Shown here: positions 11,580-22,979 of the stretch, piece by piece
How positions within the stretch are numbered: the first letter of the stretch is position 1
Layout: each line of letters begins with the position of its first letter
Origin: Antedon mediterranea
Taxonomy: Eukaryota; Echinodermata; Crinoidea; Comatulida; Antedonidae
Assembly: GCF_964355755.1 (NCBI RefSeq)
Contig: NC_092673.1
Span: 7,817,001-7,881,000, forward strand
Length of the DNA stretch: 64,000 nucleotides
Reading direction: 5' to 3'
Notes under the pieces: model-generated
What the model was told of the DNA's origin: nothing
Databases searched by the model: none
What the model saw: the letters and a program-made list of their open reading frames with translations, nothing else
Translations under genes and position numbers: made by a program

Positions 11580-13051
11580 GGATTAGGCCAACTTCGGCCA
11601 AAGACAATTTCGGCCACAGACAATATTACTACCATAGCTATGGAACACCCATAGTGCCATTGATAGGGGAACAATGAGACACGACAATGTAATACAGGAT
11701 TATCGATTTCATTGCGTTTTACTTTTGTTTTTTGTTTTTACACAGGAAAACACGGACACAGACAAACTTGGCAATTAATTAATAATGAAAATAAAATACG
11801 AACACGTATTTTGTAGCTAGGTGGCATGATGAGATAAGAAACGAAGAATTACGTAGATACCGATATTTCAGAGTACAACAAATACAATACGGTTGAAATT
11901 AAAATGTATAGTTTTTACAAATAAAAGAAATGAATTGAATGAGGCCTAAGTGATACTAATTGTATGTACATTTTTCTATAAATATAAAACGAATTGAAGT
12001 ATGTAGGGATATATACTATTTGTATTGTGTACAATAAATATAACTTTGAAGGAATAAGAAACGGAAGAACAAAGTGGTTAAGAATACGATTTATTTTATC
12101 GGAAGAAACAATTGAAGAAAGTATATAATTATTAAGAATTAATATGTTGTAAGATGTAAATGAAACACTGGTAAATAAATGTTAATAGAAATGCGTGCGT
12201 TGTTTTTGCGTGTAAAATTTTACCTAATAAAATGAACTTGAAATATTAGTAAAACACCAACTACCCAAGAGGAATTATGCGAAGGCATTGAAGAATTTCT
12301 GAACAGGCTCGGAATAAATTTCTGACTGTGTGCGTCATGAGAAGGTACGTCGAAAACCCCGTCATATGGGTCGTTGATTTGTCCGTAGTCATTGCATTTT
12401 GCCGGGGATTCCCCATCATTTCCGTAGTAGCCTATTTACAGTATCTTCATTTCCCTACGTCCGAAATATTGGGCCGAATTTCCGTAGTAATTACGGATGT
12501 TCCGAACTTTGAAATAACAGTGTTTGATTGCTTCTTTCTGTATTAAAAACCAATCAAATGAAGATGACAAAGTTTTATTAAATTTATTTTTTTTTATCAC
12601 TAATTTTTTTCTTGATTCTGCTTGTATTGATGTGTGAGTTCCTGATATTCCTCCTTGTTCCTTAGGTCACCTAAGCAATGGAAGGAAAAACGTTTTAATT
12701 AAATTTCTTTTTTCATAGCCCAACTATTAATACGTCTGTACTAAGAGAGTATTTAACTGTGTCACTGACAGTTGAATTTGTTTTTCGCCAAGATACAACT
12801 AAACTGGAATGGAAACAACAAATCTAATACCGTAAATGCAAATTGTAGTGGAATAACGTTAAGAATGATAACACTGTAATGGTAGTAATAGTCATAAAAA
12901 ATACTACTGTATACAACAAAGCATGAGATGCGATAACTAATAGCAAAAACAATAGCACGGTCTAATATATGCGTGAATGGCGCGCCATAGAAATCTGTTG
13001 TGGCCGAAACTGTCTGTGGCCGAAACTGTCTGTGGCCGAAACGGTCATATC
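11580..13051. mobile_element. non-autonomous DNA transposon with TTTCGGCCACAGACA terminal repeats
   Basis: The left end has two copies and the right end three copies of a 19-bp word (tttcggccacagacagt type) in inverted orientation, giving terminal inverted repeats of about 45 bp around 1.47 kb. The interior is AT-rich. Its only ORF above 60 codons (12328-12546) looks non-coding and contains repeated ccgtagta words. The superfamily cannot be told from the ends alone, and target-site duplications are not clear. Confidence 0.65.
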
Positions 13052-13099
13052 CTACCTAGCTAGGCCTAGCTAGAGGCCTAGCCCTAGGCCTAGAGAAAA

Positions 13100-14640
13100 G
13101 AAAGTTTTTGAAAAAAAAATAGACTAGCCTAAATAAATACATAACAACGGAGATCCTATAACAACTATATATGAAACAATATGTTTCTAAAAGTATTCTA
13201 TTCTATAACAAACCTCATTTTGTATGATTTATATGCTGTCTATCTTAGCTTTCGTATGTTTTGTGTTTTTGATAATAATTGAAAATCTGCCGCTCAAGAA
13301 ATGCGCCCTCAACAATAATCTATTTACTCGAAGTCTCTTAAAAATGCTGAAAAGTAAGTAAAGAATCCAGTATCTATTCTCAGTTCCTTAACCTTTTCAT
13401 ATTTTTATTAAACTATAAAGCACACGAAATATTATTTATTTTGTAAAAAAAATATTTTTAAATATCACGTACGTTAATTTCAGCTGCAAATAAAATAATG
13501 TTAATTGATAAAGCCCACGTAAAAAAAAATCGGGGAAACCCCCATTTACGATTGGCTCTCTCTTCTTGCCGGCTATGACTATAAAAAATAAAAGTGCTTG
13601 TTAAAAAAGGTAGTCGTCATTTGTATTGCTGTATGAAAGTGACAAAACCTCTAAACAAATAGCACTTTTCATTTTATCTAATGTTACTTTAGGTAAGGTA
13701 TATATTTATAGTAGAATACAAATATTAAATAAATTGTTATTTTTAATTCAAAATTCCTAAACAATTTAGCCCAGGCTAGGCCTCTAAATAATGACAATGT
13801 TTACAAACTGTGTTGTTAGTCTAACTCTCTTGTGTAGTGTAAGCCGGGAAAGATGCTCTCAAGATACTAGAAAACCAAAATAAGAAGGGCCTAGCCTAGT
13901 TTTTTTTTAATTGGCATTTTCTGTACACAGTATATTACGCTTAAATGGTATTTGCTACACAGTAACAACAATAATTGTGTAAAAGTAAAACTAATTGTGT
14001 GATATTTTGTTATAATATAATCAGTCAATGAAATTGAATGAATGAAGTGAAGTGTGAATTGTTTGAGTTTCAACGAACAATGATGAATCATTAATACTGT
14101 ACAATAGTGATGTGAGTCATACTGATCCATCCTGTTTAATTGTTATACAAAAAAATACTGTACACTCTCACTTAGTATATAATCCACCCATGAACAAAAT
14201 ATTTGAAAGTCATATTACTGGTTACCTAGTGTTTGTAAACTACGAATGTGAGAGAATTTAATTAAATTTGATATATGATGGGAGATAATTTATAGATACT
14301 ATATACCGGCAATTGTTGATGTAATGGATATATATATAACTTTAAAAACATTAAACCAGGTAATTTCTTGTCTTAAATGTGTGTTCTATTGTTAATTATG
14401 ATGAAAAGGGAATACCTAAGTATCGTCTCTCTCGTAGACTTCTCTAGGCCTATCTTAGATAGGTTAAGTTTTGTAGGCCTAGTTGGTAAAGAGTGGTAAC
14501 ATACGGACATTGTACGCTAGAGTAGCTAGAGGCCTAGCCTGGCTTTGTCTCGTTGCTGAATTAATTGTCTTTCCTTTTTTTGCACAATCCGTTAATACAA
14601 TTCGGTTCTTTTATTTGTTTATTCTTTTGACAAACGATCG
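13100..14640. other. intergenic, no gene seen
   Basis: AT-rich sequence. Missing 5-prime exon(s) of DSN1 could lie here on the minus strand, but I could not identify one. ORFs at 13891-14130 and nearby are low-complexity shadows. Confidence 0.4.
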
Positions 14641-14642
14641 AA

Positions 14643-15501
14643 GTGTTGGGGTTTCACGACAAATATGGTCCGGGGCCAAAATCGGTCCGGCCGGACCAGT
14701 TTTGGCTCCAAAGTTTGTGGCCAAAAGCAGTCCGCCACTGCAAAAATCGGTCCGGGTTTTTCTTCTGCCGATTTTAATTGAATTACTAGGCCTATGATGC
14801 TGGTTTAAGTTGTTTATGGCTAGAAAAATATCCCATGATATATATAAGTAAGTTATCTTGTCGGATAGATATGATAAATAAATGTATTTTATCTAAAAAC
14901 ATGACTTAGGTGTTCACTGATATTTCAGCCTGCCACACACTCACATGAACGGGTATGAGATTTTATTTATGATCGAGGCCCTTTTCCTTCCTCAGCCTAA
15001 TCAATATGGGATAATTGTTTTATAATAATTGTATTGACCATATTAACCATAAATAAGTAATAAATTAAATTGTTTTTAACATGAGGAAACGAACAAAAGA
15101 ACAAAATGGATTAAAAACAGGCAGAAATACATTGTACACAAAAAGCCTAACAATTAGTACTAATTACTGATGCGTTACTATTAATAATGATAATAAAAAA
15201 ACAGACTTAATTTATAATATTAAAATAACAAATAAAACCCTGTAGTTTTCAATATAATGAAAATCATGGCCCTTTTTTCAAAATGATATATTATACATTA
15301 TGACTCATTTTGCGCACCATATATTTGTAAGACCGGACCATATTTGGCGGCCAAAAACAGTCCTACTCCCCGGACCGATTTTATCCAGGCCGGAAAGGTT
15401 TTGGCAGCCAAAAATGGTCCCCCGGACTGATTTTGGCAGCCAAAACTGGTCCACCGGACCGATTTTGGTCCGGACTGATTTTGGTGTGACAGGTGCATCA
15501 C
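14643..15501. mobile_element. non-autonomous DNA transposon with GGTCCGG subterminal repeats
   Basis: Imperfect terminal inverted repeats of about 32 bp: left gtgttggggtttcacgacaa, right (reverse complement) gtgatgcacctgtcacacca. Inside both ends are clustered copies of a ggccaaaatcggtccgg word in opposite orientation, so the first and last 120-180 bp pair. No transposase frame. The short ORFs at 14483, 15298 and 15300 are products of this repeat. Confidence 0.7.
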
Positions 15502-15778
15502 ATCACAATATGAAAATATCAATCTGCGCATTCTGGTATTTATAGCGGGCCACTTAAATTATTAGATTAGACTTATTTTTCACATTTTTAACCATTTAAA
15601 GAAGAAGAAAAAATTATTATAGGTCCATATAAAGACAAAAACAATTATCACAATAGGTCCATATAGTATTTATTTTTACATAAACTATGTAGTGTGTGGT
15701 TTTTTTTTTTGGCAGTGAAAAAAAAAGACAAATTGCAGGAAGACCCACATAATACAGTTAAGCTGATTGGTCAACACC

Positions 15779-18700
15779 ATGGTTGAAAAAATTCTTCCAC
15801 CAGATTATCCAATCACAGACATTTTTATAGTTTCAGAAAAATCATATTGTCCATCGGGATACCAGGTGGTAAGTTGTGTAGCATATCATGACAGAGCCTT
15901 GTATCAGACTTAGGGCCTGTTTCTATTGACCAGAGAATATCGTAGTCTGAAAGAATGGTATTTTCTTAATAAGATAAGGAAATCTGTGAGAATATGAAAA
16001 AGCTGCTCCAACCAATATATATTTTATGTATATTTTGGGGTTTAAAATGTTTAATATCATGAATACTAATACCATAGGTGTAGGAGAACCTTACTGTTAT
16101 AATTTTGGAGATTTTGGTAGTACAGTACAGGTATTTGTTTTTTAGATCACTTTCTTTTAAATGGCTAACACTTGGGGGAGGAGACACTTCTTACAGTAGG
16201 TCTTACCAGGAAAGAGTTCTACTGTTGCTTTATTTATAAGTTTTAATATTATCTTTGTAATTTCTTTGCTTCAGATTGATTTAACTACAGATGGACAAGA
16301 TGCAGACTTGTGGAAAGATTCTTTCCTCAAAAAGACAAAGAGATATTTATGTTTCACTAGGAAGCTACCAACACCAGATGTAAGAACAATTTTATTTCAA
16401 TTTCTCATAAGATGACTAAATGAACCCTGTATTGTACTGTACCTTTCCAATTCCAGGATTAAAATAAAGCATAACTATTATTATTTAGAAATTAAGGGAA
16501 ATACATTATGATTAATCTCAGCTCACACCTTCCATCACTAGATTCTATAGAGTTCTTCAGTGTGACGCTAGCACAACCAAAAGTGCGATTTTGTAATAAC
16601 CACTATAGATTTGTGTTTCTATCAAATTATGTATCTTAGCTTGATTTTTTTTAACTTAAACTGTAGTTGAAGAATAAATAGATTAATAAAAAACAAATGT
16701 TTAGTGATCTTTTGAAATTTTAGTTTGTTTTTATTGAAAATGATTAAGTTTTAAAATGACTACTTCAATAAGCCTATTCCAAACCATTGGTGAACTAGGA
16801 GTCACTCAGGCAGGTTGAATGCATTTTTTGGTTGGCTAGGAACCACGCAGCGCCACCTACAGTACTGTCGTGACATCATTACCACAGAACTCTATTCGCA
16901 TACACATACACTTGGCTTAAAAGTGTCTAGATTCTTGTTTTAGACAATCAATTCCAGTATTTCTTTAAGAAAAAAAACATAAAAGATGAAGATGTTTCAT
17001 GAACAGGTCAAATTTTGCACGAGGGCAGCTGATAAAAACCATCTCATTTACATACGTGGCCACACTCAAACTTAGGCCAGTGACCAGGATGGCTTTTGTG
17101 AATTGTCATGACAACTTAATGCATTCATAGTTGTTAATGGTTTTAAATATTTTAATTTAAAAGATGGATTGGTTGAAAAATGTTTGTATTTTCAGGGCTC
17201 TAATACTATGGTGCTAAAAGACTTAGCAATAATAAAAGAAAATGGACAAACGCCTGAGAGGTACACAGCGCTGAATGTAACAAAAGACACAGGTATGGCT
17301 TTTAGATAATGTCAGTGTGTTGTTGTTTAATAGGGGTGTCCCAAAGGAGGGGTTCTACTATACAAACTATTTCATTTTGGAGGGCCTGGAATCAATGGAA
17401 ACAAAACAAAAAGTCTCCTGATTGAATAGTACTGTAAATTAATCACTGTCCTATCCCATAGGTGGTAATCCCCCTGATACTGGGGCTTTTTTTGTGAACC
17501 AGTTTGATTTGAAGCAGTGCTTTAGCATATAGGTAAATGGGTTGGATAATTGTTTGATTTCACCACCAATTCAGTCATTGTGTTCTTCTGTCCATGATTA
17601 TAATTATACAGTATTATTTATTTACGTCAGAGTAGGGCAAAACATCTGACCAAGTATTATTTATTGTTATATTATATTATTTTCAACAATTTTTCTTTAA
17701 CCAGCTGAACCAAGTTTAAAAAAGAAGCAAATAATGGTACAATATGCTAATAGAGTAACATCAGGGCCAGCAATTTGTGAAGTGTTCTTGACTAAAAATA
17801 CAAAATATCCTATTGCAGAATCACATGGTAGGGGGTAAGTAAAAATACAAAATATCCTATTGCAGAATCACATGGTAGGGGGTAAGTAAAAATACAAAAT
17901 ATCCTATTGCAGAATCACATGGTGAGTAAAAATGTTAAAATATTATTGTTCTTCATATTGTAAAACAATTTTTTAAAATAGCTTCCAATTCTCCCTTTTG
18001 TACTAACTATGTACTGTATGTGAGCAGGTATCAAAGGAACACTTTTTTTACCCTAATTTTAAAAATATCCTATCCTATATTACATACATGTATGTATATA
18101 TGAATTTCAAATTATCCTACTACACAAATTAGTATGCTAGATACAGTGGGGAAAACTGGGTGATAAAAGGTCAGTAATATGACCCTGTGGTCTAATGGTA
18201 TGATACTCTCTGTAAACATTATATCGCAAGTTCCAATCTCAAATAGAGACATTGTATTTTTGTAAAACCAAATTTAATTTTTTTTTTATTTGTGCTGTTC
18301 ACAGAGAAATAAATGGTTTAACATTATCAATAAGGTATGGAACAGGACCCAAACCAGCACCAATATTAACAGCAGTACCCGAGCCAACACCTAGGCCTAG
18401 GCCTGTACCCGCCCCAAGGTAAGAGACATTCAACCAAACACACTAACATGTGACCAACATGTTTGGTTTCAGCCTTGTTATATTTATGGTATATAGACTC
18501 TATGCGAACCAGTGCCTTAACGTTAAGGGGCCCTCCGACACTTTTTTCAGCATATTTGAATGCTTGTTTTTAAATTCAGATTTTCTGTAAATACTGTAAA
18601 CTTCTAATTCTGACTTTTGTGCGTCAACATTTCTGAAATTGTGATAAATCAAAAGGCAGACCCAGCCGCTTGACATAAACTTGTTTCACTTACTGTTTCA

Positions 18701-21700
18701 TAAATAGGGGCCTAGTATTGTACTATTATATTTTTTATGGGCCCTGCTCTGGTCCCACTGAAGGGAACATCCTCAAACAACAAGTGGGCCCTGGATAAAG
18801 GTTGATTGTAGTAAAAAAAAAACGTTATATTTCCCCCTAGTTTGTTTCATAGAAAGTATCCTCATAACAGGAAATGACATGTAACACAAAATTGATCTTT
18901 AACTTTCTACATATAGTGCAGGGAAAAATTTCATTTGAAAATTTTGTTTAGCAAAATTGCTAATCAAACTGATTTTTGAGTCAAGAAACATGTTTTGTAT
19001 TGTATTTTTTGCTACACAATTGTAGAAATGTGTAGCAAAAAGGTTGTTTTGTATAGCTTTTTGCTATGCTACACTGGCGAAATTATTCCCTGTAGTGCTG
19101 CCTAAAGATCTGTCTACACTATCAAACTAGTTTGACAAAAAAAGTGTGATGTGCCCATATGGTAGTGATATGCCTAAATATGGTAGTATTATGACACTAT
19201 CATGTCTATATATGGGCACGTCACAGCACATAAAGTTTGATAGTGTAGAGAGTGCTTTAGAAGGCTTCACATTGTTAACTCATTTTTCAAAGTTTTCCAA
19301 ATTTATCGTACTTCTTTTAACCAGAACACAGTTAACGCCAAATACCCAGAGTGCACCCATCACTAGAAGTGGAACAATGAGAGCTCATCAGTTACATTAT
19401 CAACGTAAGTATTTTCATGTAAGAAGAAATATAGTGTTTTTCAGCCCTTTAATCAACTACTGTATTTATTAGGCAGTCAATTTAAGTAGATTTTGGAATT
19501 TTTTTGTCAATTTGGTGTTTAAAAAAAAATACAGCTCTGCATTTCAAAATTCTATTTTATTTTGTTTATTATAATTTTTTAAAGAAAAATATTTGCAGCC
19601 AAATTGATAACTTACAGTATTTTTGCAGTGAAACAGAGTTCAGGAAAGTTGTCATTGACATTTAGTATTTTAATGAAAAACATATTTTCTTTCAATTCAT
19701 TTCTCCTCAATTTTGCATAAATAAATAAAAACCAAATGTTAAAAACCACAGTTTTTCAAATCTTTTACATTTATAAAATTTTGTTTCCCAAATTTGTATA
19801 CATTTATTTTGTCACTGTGATTATATATTTAATTTCTGTATATCTTTTTTGATCCATAAGAATAAGGAAATAAAATAAAACACAGTAGGAATGTTACATG
19901 TTTTGATGTCAAAAATAAATCAATGTTTTCCTTTTCAGTTTTCTAATTATTATTTGTATTTCCTCTTTGCATGATTCTATAGCTACATCATGCAATGCCT
20001 ACCATAACAAGCAACTATTCTATAGCTACATCATGCAATACCTACCATAACAAGCAACTATTCTATAGCTACATCATGCAATACCTACCATAACAAGCAA
20101 CTATTCTATAGCTACATCATGCAATACCTACCATAACAAGCAACTATTCTATAGCTACATCATGCAATACCTACCATAACAAGCAACTATTCTATAGCTA
20201 CATCATGCAATACCTACCATAACAAGCAACTATTCTATAGCTACATCATGCAATACCTACCATAACAAGCAACTATTCTATAGCTACATCATGCAATACC
20301 TACCATAACAAGCAACTATTCTATAGCTACATCATGCAATACCTACCATAACAAGCAACTATTCTATAGCTACATCATGCAATACTTACCATAACAAGCA
20401 ACTATTCTATAGCTACATCATGCAATACCTACCATAACAAGCAACTATTCTATAGCTACATCATGCAATACCTACCATAACAAGCAACTATTCTATAGCT
20501 ACATCATGCAATACTTACCATAACAAGCAACTATTCTATAGCTACATCATGCAATACCTACCATAACAAGCAACTATTCTATAGCTACATCATGCAATAC
20601 CTACCATAACAAGCAACTATTCTATAGCTACATCATGCAATACCTACCATAACAATAACAAGCAACTATTCTATAGCTACATCATGCAATACCTACCATA
20701 ACAAGCAACTATTTTCTTTGATTTTTTTCAGCTCTAGATGGTGTGACATTTCAAATCAATAGTACTTTCAAAAGTTTAAATTCAATGTCTAGTGTAAGTT
20801 TATACAGTATTTATACAGTATTTATACAGTATTTATACAGTATTTATTTATTTATACAGTATTCTAATCAGTCGCCGGTGTCTACGTAAAGTTAAACTAG
20901 TGCCCTTTTAACACCTGCAAAAAATAACCAGGTTTGCATAATGTGAAGACAATTTTGAGGAAAATTTCGAGATTTCACAGGGATCCATTTGTTCTGAGTT
21001 TTTACTGCGCATGTGTGTATTGCCCATGGTATTAAACTGACCAATCATAATAATCGTATAGCTCGCAACTTTGCTTTCGTTTGCCAATATTTTTCACGGT
21101 TCGAATATGCGTGTATGAAAATGTGTAATAAATCGTAAGATCAAACCTGTTTTTTTTACAATTTATGTAGTTGTGAAAAAAGTATTAGACTTAAAGCTTT
21201 TTGCTCAATTCTTCTGAAATTTTTAAATTTGTGTGTAGACCAACTATTTTCATTCCCTGATATAAATTGGTTTATTCCTGTGCTAGTTGAGGGTTCTAAT
21301 TTTCTAGCTAGAAATCTACAGGCTTTAGTCTTTGAATCTGTAACTTTAGGCTTTAGAACTTTAAATATTAAGTGTCCCCTTGTATTTGAAATTAGATAAT
21401 ATTATTTTGACTCATAAAGTAGTTTCTTGTACAGGTTGTGTGAATTTTTTCTGTCTTATTGAATCAATGAATAATTATTGATAGATTCCAGGATGATTAT
21501 TATACAAATAATGAATGTTTATGAGTGCAATGGTACAAATAATGGCACGAGGTGAATGATGAAAGGTTATATCAACGAGGCAAAGCCGAGTTGATATAAC
21601 CTTTCATCATTCACCAAGTGCCATTATTTGTACCATTACACGAATACAAAACATTCATTATTTGTTTTATATAACATCTAGACGTTTTTTTTTCGTACAC

Positions 21701-21945
21701 AAAAATGTTTCAAAAAGTACTATTTAACGATCGTTGAATAGTGCGTACTATTGCACGCCATGTGACCCACATTCGTCCAATCAAATGACAGGAATTTATA
21801 TAGGTGTTATATAAAATCAATTAATTTTCTCTTACAGTACTATGTACCGAAAATTCCGTACTTAACACCTGAACAGATAGAAGAAAAATATAAATATGAT
21901 TTCCAAACAGAGAGAATTGCGGAGAGAAGAATTGTAAATCCTTAG
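15779..21945 (+). CDS. MVB12B: multivesicular body subunit 12 (ESCRT-I), complete 8-exon gene
   Basis: MVB12 is the fourth subunit of ESCRT-I, which sorts ubiquitinated membrane cargo into multivesicular bodies at endosomes. Exons: 15779-15868, 16275-16379, 17196-17292, 17705-17834, 18305-18418, 19325-19404, 20732-20793 and 21838-21945. They join in phase to 786 nt, 261 residues plus TAG. Residues about 8-145 form the MABP domain that binds acidic membranes: PITDIFIVSEKSYCPSGYQV, then DGQDADLWKD and TKRYLCFTRK. A proline-rich linker follows (PEPTPRPRPVPAP, around 165-178). Residues about 206-255 match the UMA domain that anchors MVB12 to the ESCRT-I core: PLDGVTFQIN and YKYDFQTERIAERR. Length compares with about 270-320 for vertebrate MVB12A/B. 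Whether it is A or B is undecided; it may be the single invertebrate ancestor. The donor of exon 4 lies in a triplicated 47-bp repeat. Confidence 0.92.
17788..17930 (+). repeat. 47-bp triplication spanning the exon 4 donor of MVB12
   Basis: A 47-bp unit made of the last part of exon 4, the GGTAAGT donor and the next intronic bases occurs almost three times in tandem. Copies 1 and 2 both have an intact gggggtaagt donor; copy 3 diverges after cacatggt. Each unit also contains a cctattgcag acceptor-like site. Using donor 2 would add 47 nt and shift frame. Phase with exon 5 requires donor 1. Confidence 0.9.
18182..18252 (+). pseudogene. degenerate tRNA-Glu-like sequence
   Basis: Reads gaccctgtggtctaatggta and, about 25 bases later, gcaagttccaatctc. 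This resembles the A-box/D-arm and B-box/T-arm of tRNA-Glu, but the arms do not pair convincingly. Likely a tRNA pseudogene or the head of a tRNA-derived SINE inside MVB12 intron 4. Confidence 0.35.
19104..19258. mobile_element. MITE, AAAGCTCTGTCTACA family, full copy
   Basis: Begins aaagatctgtctacactatc and ends in its near inverse (gatagtgtagagagtgcttt), terminal repeats of about 24 bp around a 155-bp element. The interior has gatgtgcccatatggtag. TA immediately precedes the left end and ta-like bases follow. It is in MVB12 intron 5. The 108-residue ORF across this site is not coding. Confidence 0.8.
19976..20712 (+). repeat. 43-bp minisatellite in MVB12 intron 6
   Basis: About 17 tandem copies of a 43-bp unit (agctacatcatgcaatacct plus accataacaagcaactattc plus tat), nearly identical. 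C/T variants occur at one site, and one copy near 20650 carries a 6-bp aacaat insertion. The array ends only about 20 bases before the acceptor of exon 7, displacing any ordinary branch-point region. Confidence 0.95.
20798..20865 (+). repeat. 13-bp tatttatacag microsatellite
   Basis: About five tandem copies of a tatttatacagta-type unit immediately after the exon 7 donor of MVB12. Confidence 0.8.
21505..21665. repeat. long palindrome (foldback MITE) in MVB12 intron 7
   Basis: Two inverted arms of about 70-75 bp (left containing tgaatgatgaaaggttatat, right its complement) surround a loop of about 13 bp. Arms also share ggtacaaataatggcac. The transcript would form a stable hairpin. Related pieces occur near 2815-3130. 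Confidence 0.85.
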
Positions 21946-22131
21946 AAACAATCTGAAAATTAGATTGCAAAAAGGCAGGATTGCGTCTGTAACTTTTTTA
22001 ACAAGCTAAGTCTGTGTCTTCTTTACACTTGTCTACTCACAGTGCTGATTGCCTCAATAGAAAGCCTGGACATTTTATATAAGTAACTCTTGTTTTCAGT
22101 TTCAGTTTATATATAAACTATAAAATTAGGG

Positions 22132-22446
22132 GAGTGAGTGGCCGAGCGGTTAAGACAGTGGAACCGTAATTACGTAGCCATAACATCGGCAGGGGTTCGA
22201 GGCTCACTCACTCCATGGTTCTGGTGGTAGAACGAGTCTTCTCGGATAAGGACTATAAACCGTAGGTCCAGTGTACACATCTAGCTTGTGTGCACTTTAA
22301 AGAACCTAGTACATCTTTCGAGACGAGTAGGGGGTTACCCCGGTGTATTAGTACATTACAGCCACTGATCACCAACTGGGCCCTCTGGGAGACCAGTCTT
22401 TGACTGAAGAGGTTACCCAGTATAAATATATATTCAATCAATCAAT
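22132..22446 (+). mobile_element. tRNA-derived SINE, full length
   Basis: The 5-prime head gtgagtggccgagcggttaa (A-box) and ggggttcgaggctcac (B-box) resemble a class II tRNA such as Ser. A conserved body follows, with ctttaaagaacctagtacat and gttaccccggtgt, and the element ends in a (caat)n tail. It lies just downstream of MVB12. The head is the source type of the satellite at 10099-11195. Short ORFs on the minus strand here are shadows. Confidence 0.85.
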
Positions 22447-22586
22447 ATAAACATCAAGTTTCTTTATAGCATATTAAAAAAATCAGTTTGACAAGAAGGT
22501 ATAGGAGAAATGCTATTGTATTATTAATTTATTTGATCAATACCAAATGATCAGTAATTCATTTTACACCGAAATACCCGGTTTTG

Positions 22587-22856
22587 TCAAATTTTATGAT
22601 TGGTAGACATTGTACGTTTAATATGATGACCACTGGACATGATGGTACAATTGTTTACCCTTTCATATTGCTTAGCAGATCTCAGAAGTTGATACATACT
22701 GGCGTTTTGTTCGATGTGCGCCCCAGTGTGTGTAAACTCCGAAAGAACATGTGAAAGGTGTATTTCTTTATTAATGGAATTGTACTTGGAATGTGCTATT
22801 TTGCATTTTAAACTTGTCGAAACTTTATCAAAATATGTTTTCCAGTGTTGTTCCAT
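22587..22856 (-). CDS. unrecognised 89-residue ORF
   Basis: A single-exon frame from ATG at 22856 to the stop at 22587, with mixed protein-like composition (it begins MEQHWKTYFDKVSTSLK and contains QNASMYQLLRSAKQYERVNN). An upstream extension to 22961 runs into MITE-like repeat, so I start at the internal Met. No signal peptide, membrane segment or known motif seen. It could be a small gene convergent with MVB12, a terminal exon of a larger minus-strand gene, or chance. Confidence 0.3.
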   Translation of the reverse strand: MEQHWKTYFDKVSTSLKCKIAHSKYNSINKEIHLSHVLSEFTHTGAHIEQNASMYQLLRSAKQYERVNNCTIMSSGHHIKRTMSTNHKI

Positions 22857-22879
22857 TGTATGTAAATAATAATCTTTTT

Positions 22880-22972
22880 TTATGTTGTGCCAAATATGGT
22901 GGTGATATTCCCAAATATGGTATTGATGTGACATCATCATATTTACATATGGATACAGCACATTTTGTTGTC
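22880..22972. mobile_element. MITE fragment, AAAGCTCTGTCTACA family interior
   Basis: Contains ccaaatatggtggtgatatt, ccaaatatggtattgatgtg and acatatggatacagcac. These match the interior words of the MITEs at 19104 and 24141, but recognisable termini are missing. Confidence 0.5.
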
Positions 22973-22979
22973 ACATTAA

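Noticed and set aside
14483-15545. ORFs of 77-104 residues with GPIL/GPKSV-like repeats
   Set aside because: They come from GGTCCGG subterminal repeats of a DNA transposon.
19146-19472. 108-residue ORF overlapping MVB12 exon 6
   Set aside because: It starts inside a MITE and reads through intron; the spliced MVB12 frame explains the coding signal.
22132-22220. Functional tRNA-Ser gene
   Set aside because: A- and B-boxes are present but the cloverleaf is incomplete and a SINE body and tail follow directly.
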